NCBI GenBank assembly: GCA_003250865.1
Contig: QKJH01000179.1
Coordinates: 1 to 10,377 of the forward strand
Length of the DNA stretch: 10,377 nt
Reading direction: 5' to 3'
Origin: Alphaproteobacteria bacterium
GTDB lineage: Bacteria > Pseudomonadota > Alphaproteobacteria > Micavibrionales > SZUA-601
In this document: piece after piece, positions 1-6,819 of the stretch
How positions within the stretch are numbered: position 1 is the stretch's first letter
How the letters are laid out: each line of letters opens with the position of its first letter
The notes under the pieces: model-generated
Database searches by the model: none
What the model was told of the DNA's origin: nothing
What the model saw: only the letters and a program-made list of their open reading frames with translations
Translations under genes and position numbers: made by a program

Positions 1-37
1 AGTAATTCCGCTTTAAACGATAAGAACGGTGAATTTC

Positions 38-1447
38 ATGGAACTTGACGCCCTTTTGCTTTCCCGCATTCAATTTGCTTTTACGGTTTCCTTTCATATC
101 ATATTTCCATCCTTTACCATCGGCCTTTCGGCCTATTTGGCATTGGTAGAATGGAAATATCTGAAAACCGGAAAGGAATTATATAAAGAAATCTATCTTT
201 TCCTGATTAAGGTCTTTGCCGTTGCTTTTGGTATGGGCGTGGTATCGGGCATTGTCATGTCCTATCAGTTCGGGACAAACTGGTCGACTTTTTCCGACAA
301 GGTAGGCAGTGTTATCGGCCCTCTATTGGCTTATGAAGTGCTGACGGCCTTTTTCCTCGAAGCTTCATTCTTGGGTATTATGTTGTTCGGCTGGGGCAAA
401 GTTTCCCAAAAAATGCACTTTGTGGCAACTTTACTGGTCGCCATCGGCACATCCGTTTCCGCCTTTTGGATTTTATCCGCCAACAGCTGGATGCAAACCC
501 CAACAGGATTTGAAATCAATGAAGAAGGGCTCTTTATGCCCACAAACTGGATTGAGGTCATCTTTAACCCATCCTTACCGTACCGTCTTGTTCACATGCT
601 AACCGCAGCCTATCTGACCACTGGTTTTGTGGTTGGCGGCGTTGCTTCGTGGTTTCTGCTTAAAGGCCGGCATATTGCCCACGCCCAAAAAATGTTGAAA
701 CACATTCTGGTTCTAGCTTTCTTTATGGCACCGCTACAACTCGTCGCCGGAGATTTCCACGGATTGAATGTTTACGAACATCAACCGCTTAAAGCGGCTG
801 CTATTGAAGCCATTTGGGAAACACAGGAAGGCGCTCCCCTACAGTTATTTGCATGGCCCAGCCAAGAGCAAGAAAAGAACCTATATTCCATAGCCATACC
901 AAAAGGTGCTAGTGCTGTTCTAACCCATAATCCCAATGCTGAAATAAAAGGCCTGAAAGATTGGCCGAAAGAAGACAGACCACCTGTCGCAATTGTATTT
1001 TGGTCATTCCGTATCATGGTTGGCCTGGGCGTTCTGATGATTTTCGCAGGATTGGCCGGAGCATGGCTATACTACAAAGACAAGCTTTACACCTGTAAGC
1101 CCTATCTGCGCTTTATGGTAGCCATGGGACCAAGCGGTTTTATTGCCGTTCTTGCAGGCTGGTTCGTCGCTGAAGTCGGACGGCAACCCTATACAGTATA
1201 CGGTTTCTTACGAACCTCGGAATCTGCTTCACCCGTGTTGTCTGATCAGGTTGCATTCTCGCTTGCTCTCTTCATTATTATCTACACGATAATTTTCGGG
1301 TCAGGCACGACTTATATCCTTAACCTGTTCAAAAAAGGCATAACCGGTAAACCAACACCCCCTATTCCGGCAAAAGCCATGGCGTTCAAAAAACCGAAAC
1401 CCAAAGCAAGAACCGGCAAGAAACCCGCCGCTAAAAAATCCAAATAA
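38..1447 (+). CDS. cydA: Cytochrome bd-type quinol oxidase subunit I, short-Q-loop (CIO-like) type
   Basis: This is the haem-bearing subunit of a cytochrome bd quinol oxidase, which oxidises quinol and reduces O2 to water in the inner membrane. The ATG at 38 is preferred over an in-frame GTG at 29. It has a weak ribosome site (ACGGTGA) just upstream, and from it the key residues fall on E. coli numbering: His186, the b558 ligand, and quinol-site Lys252 and Glu257 in HQPLKAAAIE. The b595 His is His20, Glu100 and Glu108 match the E. coli proton-path Glu99 and Glu107, and Met327 in FWSFRIM matches the b558 Met. The signature GWFVAEVGRQPY is at about 374-385, with Tyr where E. coli has Trp. At 469 residues against 522 in E. 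coli it lacks the long Q-loop insertion, as in CioA proteins. The tail from about residue 437 is unusually rich in Lys and Pro. It is followed directly by cydB. Confidence 0.96.
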   Translation: MELDALLLSRIQFAFTVSFHIIFPSFTIGLSAYLALVEWKYLKTGKELYKEIYLFLIKVFAVAFGMGVVSGIVMSYQFGTNWSTFSDKVGSVIGPLLAYEVLTAFFLEASFLGIMLFGWGKVSQKMHFVATLLVAIGTSVSAFWILSANSWMQTPTGFEINEEGLFMPTNWIEVIFNPSLPYRLVHMLTAAYLTTGFVVGGVASWFLLKGRHIAHAQKMLKHILVLAFFMAPLQLVAGDFHGLNVYEHQPLKAAAIEAIWETQEGAPLQLFAWPSQEQEKNLYSIAIPKGASAVLTHNPNAEIKGLKDWPKEDRPPVAIVFWSFRIMVGLGVLMIFAGLAGAWLYYKDKLYTCKPYLRFMVAMGPSGFIAVLAGWFVAEVGRQPYTVYGFLRTSESASPVLSDQVAFSLALFIIIYTIIFGSGTTYILNLFKKGITGKPTPPIPAKAMAFKKPKPKARTGKKPAAKKSK

Positions 1448-1453
1448 GGAGGA
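1447..1453 (+). promoter_or_regulatory. Strong Shine-Dalgarno site for cydB
   Basis: AAGGAGG lies 6 bases before the cydB ATG, and its first A is the last base of the cydA stop codon. This near-perfect anti-16S match suggests efficient translation of subunit II from the shared message, and it fixes the cydB start. Confidence 0.85.
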
Positions 1454-1459
1454 TTAATC

Positions 1460-2485
1460 ATGTTTTCATTTGGCGAATTTATTGACTTACCCCTTATCTG
1501 GAGCGGCCTTCTTGTCATCGGAACACTTGTTTATACATTGTTGGACGGTTTTGATTTAGGCATTGGGATTTTATCGCCCTATGCCAAATCGGACAAAGAA
1601 CGCAACACCATGATTAATTCCATTGCCCCATTTTGGGACGGTAATGAAACGTGGATTGTTCTGGCCGGCGGCGGTTTGCTGGCTGCTTTTCCTTTGGCCT
1701 ATTCCATTGTCATGACCGCTTTGTATATTCCAATCTTTATCATGCTGTTTGCATTAATCTTCCGCGGTGTTGCTTTTGAATTTCGTATTAAAGCGCCAGA
1801 AAGCCACAAACCACGGTGGACATATGCTTTTCATCTGGGCTCTATAACGGCAGCGCTTTTTCAAGGCATCATTCTTGGTGCCTGTGTTCAAGGGATTACC
1901 GTTGAAGGACGTGACTTTGCAGGCGGAGCTATGGATTGGCTAACGCCATTCACACTGTTTACCGGCATTTCCCTTGTAATCGGCTATGTCATGATGGGAG
2001 CTTCGTGGTTGATTATGAAGACAACAGGAAAGCTTCAGGAACGGTGCTTTAAGATTGCCTTGCGTGCCGGCGTTGGTGTGCTTGGTGCCATTGTTATTGC
2101 ATCTGAATGGATACCGCAATTGACAACAGGTGTTGAATCATGCTGGTACTCACTACCGTATTTTTATTATCTTGGCCCCATTCTTTTTGTTCTAATATTA
2201 GCATTCTCAGGACTATATATCAGTGTGCAGAAAAAACATGAATACGCACCGCTGATTTATTCTGGTGTCCTTTTGGCCTTGATGGTTCTGGGTCTTGTCA
2301 TCAGCATCTGGCCGTTGATAACAACCGGCCCGACAACGCTGTGGAAAGCCGCTGCCAGTGATGAATCACTGTCACTGATGCTCGTTGGTGCCGTTGCTGC
2401 GCTGCCTGTAATTCTGGGATATATCGGTTACGTTTATTGGGTATTCCGCGGAAAATCATCCCACGAGTTGGGGTATGGAGATTAA
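1460..2485 (+). CDS. cydB: Cytochrome bd-type quinol oxidase subunit II
   Basis: This is subunit II of the bd/CIO quinol oxidase, a multi-spanning inner-membrane protein that pairs with CydA and stabilises the haem site. Family motifs are clear: DGFDLGIG at residues 29-36 (Asp29 as in E. coli), WDGNETW at 59-65 and RGVAFEFR at 102-109, followed by a series of hydrophobic helices to the C-terminus. Length is 341 residues against 379 in E. coli, typical of CIO-type partners. The ATG at 1460 is fixed by a strong AAGGAGG overlapping the cydA stop. The gene follows cydA by 12 bases. A third small subunit starts three bases after its stop, in the same frame, so the three genes almost certainly share one transcript. 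Confidence 0.97.
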   Translation: MFSFGEFIDLPLIWSGLLVIGTLVYTLLDGFDLGIGILSPYAKSDKERNTMINSIAPFWDGNETWIVLAGGGLLAAFPLAYSIVMTALYIPIFIMLFALIFRGVAFEFRIKAPESHKPRWTYAFHLGSITAALFQGIILGACVQGITVEGRDFAGGAMDWLTPFTLFTGISLVIGYVMMGASWLIMKTTGKLQERCFKIALRAGVGVLGAIVIASEWIPQLTTGVESCWYSLPYFYYLGPILFVLILAFSGLYISVQKKHEYAPLIYSGVLLALMVLGLVISIWPLITTGPTTLWKAAASDESLSLMLVGAVAALPVILGYIGYVYWVFRGKSSHELGYGD

Positions 2486-2488
2486 GTC

Positions 2489-2665
2489 TTGATAGCCACA
2501 CTTAAAACGCGTTTGGAAGATTGGGACAAACGACTGGCGGAAAATCATCCGAAATTCCGCCCATGGTTCTGGTTTGTCGCCCTGTGGTGTTTTGGCTTTC
2601 TTGCTTTGACCGTTATTGCTTCCTTTATCAAAGGAATCTTTTTTATCGGCGGCGCCAGCGTTTAA
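2489..2665 (+). CDS. Small single-span bd-oxidase accessory subunit (DUF2474/CydX-like)
   Basis: This is a 58-residue protein read from a TTG start, with GGAG at 2477-2480 eight bases upstream. It starts three bases after the cydB stop, in the same frame. The N-terminal 25 or so residues are charged (KTRLEDWDKRLAENHPKF). One strongly hydrophobic segment follows, about residues 26-52 (PWFWFVALWCFGFLALTVIA and onward), ending in a short Gly/Ala/Ser tail. The pattern of an aromatic 'WFWFVALW' entry, a single helix and a basic residue (Lys48) resembles DUF2474 proteins. Those are commonly encoded after CIO-type cydB genes and are thought to act like CydX in stabilising the oxidase. Position, size and topology all support this role. 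There is no ATG in the frame, so gene callers could miss it. The exact family is assigned from memory of the pattern, not from a search. Confidence 0.82.
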   Translation: MIATLKTRLEDWDKRLAENHPKFRPWFWFVALWCFGFLALTVIASFIKGIFFIGGASV

Positions 2666-2671
2666 TTCTGC

Positions 2672-3952
2672 TTACAACGCCCAATAGGCATAACCGAGTT
2701 TTTCAATCTCACGTGGGTCAAATGCGGACTTAATATCTACCAGAACCCCACCCGGCTTCAAATGTTTGGTAAGCAGACCGGTTCCCTGTTTGATATAGTC
2801 CTCATGAGAAACGGCCAGTACAAGTGCATCGACTTGCGTTAACTCGGCCTCATCCGCCATATCAATACCGTATTCGTGCTTTACGTGTTCAGGCACGGCA
2901 TGGCAATCGGATACCAGCGGTGCAATACCATAGCTTCTCAAAGTATCAACAATATCCGGCACGCGCGAATTACGCAAATCGGGTACATTTTCCTTGAAGG
3001 TAATCCCCAAAATACCGACCTTTGCTCCTTTTACCGGTGTAGCAATGGAAATCAGCTTTTTAACAAGCTTTTCGGCAACATAGGCGCCCATCGAGTCATT
3101 AACGCGGCGACCGGCCAGAATAACCTGCGGATAATAACCAAGCGTCTGGGCACGGGCGGTCAGATAATAGGGATCAACACCAATACAATGGCCACCGACT
3201 AGCCCGGGAAAGAATTTTAAAAAGTTCCACTTCGTTCCTGCCGCTTCCAAAACGTCTTTCGTATGGATACCCACGCGGTCAAAAATCATTGAAAATTCAT
3301 TCATCAAAGCAATATTCAAATCACGCTGGGTGTTTTCAATCACTTTGGCCGCTTCGGCAACTTTGATAGACGGCGCGCGGTGCAATCCGGCTGTAATAAT
3401 AGAATTATAAACATCCGCTACACGATTTAACGTCTGTTCATCCTGACCCGAAACGATTTTGGTAATGGTTTCCAGACGGTTGACTTTGTCACCGGGATTG
3501 ATACGTTCAGGCGAATAACCCAGCGTAAAGTCACTACCGCATTTCAAGCCTGATATTTCTTCTAAGATAGGGCCACAGAAATCCTCGGTTACACCGGGAT
3601 AAACGGTCGATTCAAATACCACCACAGCGCCTTTATCAATAACCGTGCCCAATGTCAGACAGGCTGTATCCAACGGTGTTAAATCCGGCTGGCGGTTTTC
3701 ATCAACAGGGGTTGGTACCGTAACTACAAAAAATGTGCATCCCTTCATATCCAAAGGGTTTGTCGTAAAGGTGATGTTTGCAGCCTGCAAATCAGCATCG
3801 GACACTTCGTTGGTATCATCATGCCCGGCTTTCAGACGCTCGACACGGTGCTCGGCAATGTCATAGCCAACAACGTCATAATGTTTGGAAAAACCAACGG
3901 CAACCGGTAAACCGACATAACCCAGCCCAATAACGGCAATTTTTTCTTTCAT
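2672..3952 (-). CDS. tviB: UDP-N-acetylhexosamine 6-dehydrogenase (TviB/WbpO type)
   Basis: This is an NAD-dependent nucleotide-sugar dehydrogenase that oxidises C6 of UDP-GlcNAc or UDP-GalNAc to the uronic acid, giving a precursor for acidic capsule, Vi-antigen or O-antigen sugars. The N-terminal Rossmann motif GLGYVGLP is at residues 9-16, FESTVYPG at 113-120 and the conserved Lys203 lies in AEAAKVIENTQRD. The catalytic Cys256 is in GLVGGHCIGVDPYYL, and the C-terminal NAD-half motif GITFKENVPDLRNS is near 316-329. The wording of these motifs is much closer to TviB than to UDP-glucose dehydrogenase. GlcNAc versus GalNAc specificity cannot be read by eye. An ATG at 3994 in the same frame is unlikely as start because it overlaps the candidate -10. 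The start at 3952 gives 426 residues, the usual length, with a weak GAAAG ribosome site. The gene is monocistronic, its stop six bases from the convergent oxidase operon. Confidence 0.93.
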   Translation of the reverse strand: MKEKIAVIGLGYVGLPVAVGFSKHYDVVGYDIAEHRVERLKAGHDDTNEVSDADLQAANITFTTNPLDMKGCTFFVVTVPTPVDENRQPDLTPLDTACLTLGTVIDKGAVVVFESTVYPGVTEDFCGPILEEISGLKCGSDFTLGYSPERINPGDKVNRLETITKIVSGQDEQTLNRVADVYNSIITAGLHRAPSIKVAEAAKVIENTQRDLNIALMNEFSMIFDRVGIHTKDVLEAAGTKWNFLKFFPGLVGGHCIGVDPYYLTARAQTLGYYPQVILAGRRVNDSMGAYVAEKLVKKLISIATPVKGAKVGILGITFKENVPDLRNSRVPDIVDTLRSYGIAPLVSDCHAVPEHVKHEYGIDMADEAELTQVDALVLAVSHEDYIKQGTGLLTKHLKPGGVLVDIKSAFDPREIEKLGYAYWAL

Positions 3953-3989
3953 GGTGTACTTTCTACGAAAACAACGAACTATGACGGTC

Positions 3990-4019
3990 ACCATAATGCA
4001 CTTTTTACCATTTTGGCAA
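3990..4019 (-). promoter_or_regulatory. Candidate sigma70-type promoter for the UDP-HexNAc dehydrogenase
   Basis: Reading the minus strand, TTGCCA (4019-4014, five of six to the -35 consensus) is followed after 18 bases by TATGGT (3995-3990, four of six to the -10 consensus). Transcription would begin near 3983 and give a leader of about 30 bases. It lies downstream of the cysNC terminator, which fits an independent unit. The call rests on consensus matching only. Confidence 0.4.
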
Positions 4020-4026
4020 GAGTCAT

Positions 4027-4053
4027 AAAAAATGCCCGCTTAAAAACGGGCAT
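4027..4053 (-). terminator. Rho-independent terminator after cysNC (possibly bidirectional)
   Basis: ATGCCCG (4032-4038) and CGGGCAT (4047-4053) form a perfect 7-bp, GC-rich stem around an 8-base loop. Read on the minus strand it is followed by a run of T (complement of 4031-4027), about 25 bases after the cysNC stop at 4078. On the plus strand it is followed by CTTTTT, so it could also stop antisense transcripts. It separates the sulfate-activation genes from the dehydrogenase gene. Confidence 0.85.
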
Positions 4054-4077
4054 CTTTTTCGATTGTTACCAATATAA

Positions 4078-5943
4078 TTAGACCTTGGTAACATCATTGA
4101 CATAGGTAAGGACTTGTTGCGCACATTCTTCAAGCGAATGATGCTGCGTATCAACAACAATTTCGGGGTTATCCGGCGCCTCATAGGGTGAAGAAATTCC
4201 CGTAAACTCCTTGATTTTTCCTTCGCGCGCCTTTTGATATAGCCCCTTGGGATCACGTTGTTCACATGTTGCCAAATCCGCCTCAATATAAACTTCGTGG
4301 AAAGATTGTCCTGCTGCTGCCCGGGCGCGCATCCTGTCTTCTTTAAATGGAGAGATAAAGGCCGTAATGACAATCATGCCCGCATCAGCCATCAAAGCAG
4401 CAACTTCCCCAATACGGCGGATATTTTCACTCCGGTCTTCATCGGAAAAGCCCAAGTCGCGGTTTAAGCCATTACGTACATTATCGCCATCAAGGACATA
4501 AACCTGTTTTTCCTGATTGAAAAGCAGCTTTTCGACCTCCATAGCCACAGATGACTTACCCGAACCCGACAAGCCGGTCAGCCAAATAACAGCACCTTTA
4601 TGGCCATTGCGCCACTCACGATTTTCACGACGTAGAAGATGTTCTACACTATACAGGTCTGCGGCTTTGGATACATTCCGCTGATCGGCAAACTTCGCCA
4701 TATCAATAATACCGCCGCCAACAACATCGTATTTGTCAAATAGAACCAGACGGCCAGTGCGCGGGTTATTAACATAGGAGTATAACGCCATCATTTCAGA
4801 GGAGCGCAATACCACTTCGGCCATTTCGTTACGTTTAACCTGTTTCTGGTTTTCATTTTGCAAATCATCGGTATTGATAACCTTGTTAATCGACTGCACC
4901 ATCACTGGCCACGAACATGTACCGAACTTGGCTGTAAGCAACATGCCTTCCTTTAGCTCATGATGCGCAATCCAAAAGATGTTAGCCGCAAAAACACGCG
5001 TCAACATCGGAGGATTATCATGGGTTGACGCAATATGCCCACGCTCGACAAAAATAGGCTTATCCAGAGTAAATCCCATGGATTCTCCGGCTTTGGCGTA
5101 GGTAATTTCTTTCTCGCTATTCCACTTTTCAAGCGAAACAACCGTGGCCTCCAAATTCGATGGAGAGAAGAGCAATTTATCGCCCTTGTTCAGAATGCCG
5201 CTTTCAACACGTCCAACAATAATACGGCGCTCATCGCCTTTGTAGCGGTATACATCCTGAACCATAAAGCGCATGGGACGATCAACCAATGGCGGCTGAA
5301 TTTGCAGTTTATCCAAATTGGACAACACCGTCTCGCCATCATACCACGGCATGGTTTTTTCAGCGATGGAGGCAATATTGTCACCATGACGCGCCGAAAT
5401 AGGAACGATAAATCGGGCGGTAATTCCCAGATGAGCCAAATAATCTACGACTTCTTGAGAAACTTCGTCGTACCGCTCTTTCTTGTGTCCGACCAAATCC
5501 ATTTTGTTAATAACAACACCCACCTGTTGGATACCCAAGAGATGCAATAAATAGGCATGACGTTTTGTTTGTTCCTGAACACCTTCATCAGCGTCAACAA
5601 CCAGAATGGCAGCATCCGCAGCGGCAGCACCGGAAATCATGTTCTTCAGAAACTCACGGTGACCGGGCGCATCAATAATCACATAGTTACGCTTTTCGGT
5701 TTTAAACCAGATTTGTGTTGTATCAATCGTGACAGCCTGATCACGTTCAGCTTGAAAAGCATCCAGAACAAACGACCATTCAATATCCATCCCGCGCTTT
5801 TCAGAAATAGCCTTTAACTCTTCAACTTTGCCTTCGGGAAGCGAGTCCGTATCGTATAGCAAACGACCTATGAGCGTTGATTTTCCATGGTCAACGTGAC
5901 CGACAATAACCATATTCAATTGTGTTAGATTTTTACTCGTCAT
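4078..5943 (-). CDS. cysNC: Bifunctional sulfate adenylyltransferase GTPase subunit / adenylyl-sulfate kinase (CysN-CysC fusion)
   Basis: With CysD, the N-terminal GTPase half drives adenylation of sulfate to APS; the C-terminal kinase phosphorylates APS to PAPS. GTPase motifs are G1 GHVDHGKS (15-22), the switch region AERDQAVTIDTT (65-76), G3 DAPGH (91-95), G4 NKMD (146-149) and G5 SAR (183-185), then beta-barrel domains to about residue 430. The APS kinase has P-loop GLSGSGKS (457-464), DGDNVRNGL (485-493), Ser531 in FISPF and KEFTGISSPYEAP near 578-590. The whole is 621 residues, usual for CysNC or NodQ. The GTPase half is divergent: E. coli CysN has GSVDDGKS, whereas this G1 and DAPGHREFLKNM resemble EF-1alpha. 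The ATG follows the cysD stop by three bases with no good ribosome site of its own, implying translational coupling. Location among glycosyltransferases suggests PAPS for glycan sulfation more than assimilation. Confidence 0.92.
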   Translation of the reverse strand: MTSKNLTQLNMVIVGHVDHGKSTLIGRLLYDTDSLPEGKVEELKAISEKRGMDIEWSFVLDAFQAERDQAVTIDTTQIWFKTEKRNYVIIDAPGHREFLKNMISGAAAADAAILVVDADEGVQEQTKRHAYLLHLLGIQQVGVVINKMDLVGHKKERYDEVSQEVVDYLAHLGITARFIVPISARHGDNIASIAEKTMPWYDGETVLSNLDKLQIQPPLVDRPMRFMVQDVYRYKGDERRIIVGRVESGILNKGDKLLFSPSNLEATVVSLEKWNSEKEITYAKAGESMGFTLDKPIFVERGHIASTHDNPPMLTRVFAANIFWIAHHELKEGMLLTAKFGTCSWPVMVQSINKVINTDDLQNENQKQVKRNEMAEVVLRSSEMMALYSYVNNPRTGRLVLFDKYDVVGGGIIDMAKFADQRNVSKAADLYSVEHLLRRENREWRNGHKGAVIWLTGLSGSGKSSVAMEVEKLLFNQEKQVYVLDGDNVRNGLNRDLGFSDEDRSENIRRIGEVAALMADAGMIVITAFISPFKEDRMRARAAAGQSFHEVYIEADLATCEQRDPKGLYQKAREGKIKEFTGISSPYEAPDNPEIVVDTQHHSLEECAQQVLTYVNDVTKV

Positions 5944-5946
5944 GGC

Positions 5947-6750
5947 TTACATATACCCCCCGGCACGAAGGCGCTCGAAACTATCCTCACTATCATGATC
6001 CATAGCGCGACCGGCACGCTCCGGCTGCCTTGTAACTTCCAGTTCAGCGATAATTTCTTCCAATGTTGAAGCATTGCTGTCAATCGGGAAAGTAATATTC
6101 TTCTCACCCAAAGAACGATAGCGTTTGCCATTTTGTGACAAATAAAGGGGAACATAGGGAATTTTCTCCCGCAGGGTGTAACGCCAGATATCCAGTTCTG
6201 TCCAATGCAATATCGGGTGGATACGCACATGGGTACCTTGCGGAAAGTCGGTCTTATACTGATCCCACAACTCGGCTGGCTGGTCTTTGAAGTCCCATTT
6301 ACCATCCAGCGTACGTGGCGAGAAAATTCGCTCCTTGGCACGCATCGATTGTTCATCACGGCGAATACCCAAAATCATGCCACGATATTGATCACGCAAT
6401 AACAGATTCCGCAATCCCTCGGTTTTGCGCGTGGCCGAGCGTGTAGCCGGCGGCAATGTTTGGTCCATCTCTTCTTCAGGCGGGCAAAGCTCAACTTTTA
6501 ATTCAAAACCCCAATCCTTGACCAGTTGGTCACGAAATTCATAAACTTCGGGCAATTCCATTTCGGTATCCAATTGAATCATAGGAAACGGCACACGGCC
6601 ATAAAAAGCTTTGCGTATCATCCATAATAATGCCGTGCTGTCCTTACCAATTGACCACAACATCCCCAAAGGCTTTACTCTATTATAGGCCTCGCGCAGG
6701 ATATAAATTGTCCGCGATTCAAGTTCATCCAAATAATCATACATTGGCAT
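5947..6750 (-). CDS. cysD: Sulfate adenylyltransferase small subunit (CysD-like, short divergent form)
   Basis: This is the ATP pyrophosphatase-type catalytic subunit that makes APS from ATP and sulfate with CysN. The PP-loop SIGKDS is at residues 33-38, RRDEQSMRAKER at 130-141, HWTELDIWRY at 182-191 and the C-terminal ERAGRAMDHD at 244-253, all matching CysD positions. At 267 residues it is about 35 shorter than E. coli CysD. Most of the loss is one gap of about 28 residues after PLYL (201-204). The nearby E. coli RFRTLGC motif is changed to RYRSLGE, losing the Cys. The ATG at 6750 has AAAGG five bases upstream, a convincing ribosome site. The stop lies three bases before cysNC, so the two are co-translated. 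It could be a NodP-like enzyme dedicated to polysaccharide sulfation. Other PP-loop substrates are less likely given the partner. Confidence 0.88.
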   Translation of the reverse strand: MPMYDYLDELESRTIYILREAYNRVKPLGMLWSIGKDSTALLWMIRKAFYGRVPFPMIQLDTEMELPEVYEFRDQLVKDWGFELKVELCPPEEEMDQTLPPATRSATRKTEGLRNLLLRDQYRGMILGIRRDEQSMRAKERIFSPRTLDGKWDFKDQPAELWDQYKTDFPQGTHVRIHPILHWTELDIWRYTLREKIPYVPLYLSQNGKRYRSLGEKNITFPIDSNASTLEEIIAELEVTRQPERAGRAMDHDSEDSFERLRAGGYM

Positions 6751-6819
6751 TATAACCTTTCACCATTTCTTTTCGGGGGAAGAGTATCAAATAATGCTGT
6801 TACCAACAAGCGCTCTTAA
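6751..6819 (-). other. Short intergenic gap between the GT4 gene and cysD
   Basis: These 69 bases hold the cysD ribosome site near the right-hand gene. I see no convincing hairpin with a T run after the glycosyltransferase gene, and only weak promoter-like hexamers. Read-through from the glycosyltransferase operon into cysD-cysNC is therefore possible and would make one five-gene transcript ending at the terminator near 4030. Confidence 0.5.

Noticed and set aside
29..37. GTG start for cydA three codons upstream of the ATG
   Set aside because: The ATG at 38 has the better-placed ribosome site and puts His186, Lys252 and Glu257 exactly at E. coli CydA positions.
1..37. Possible end of an upstream gene before cydA
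   Set aside because: One frame reaches a stop at 14-16, but so few bases are present that no coding claim can be supported.
2521..2733. Plus-strand 70-codon frame after cydB
   Set aside because: It overlaps the better-supported small oxidase subunit in another frame and runs into the convergent dehydrogenase gene; its product is Arg/Cys-rich with no family resemblance.
3953..3994. Upstream ATG extending the UDP-HexNAc dehydrogenase by 14 residues
   Set aside because: The extension lies over the candidate -10 box and precedes the family's normal N-terminus, which is a short lead into the Rossmann motif.
5035..5550. Plus-strand open frame of 171 codons opposite cysNC
   Set aside because: It lies wholly within a clearly coding gene on the other strand, has no recognisable motif, and looks like a codon-bias shadow.
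6806..6819. AGCGCT palindrome after the GT4 gene as a terminator
   Set aside because: The stem is only 6 bp with no loop and no T run on the minus strand, so it is not a credible intrinsic terminator.
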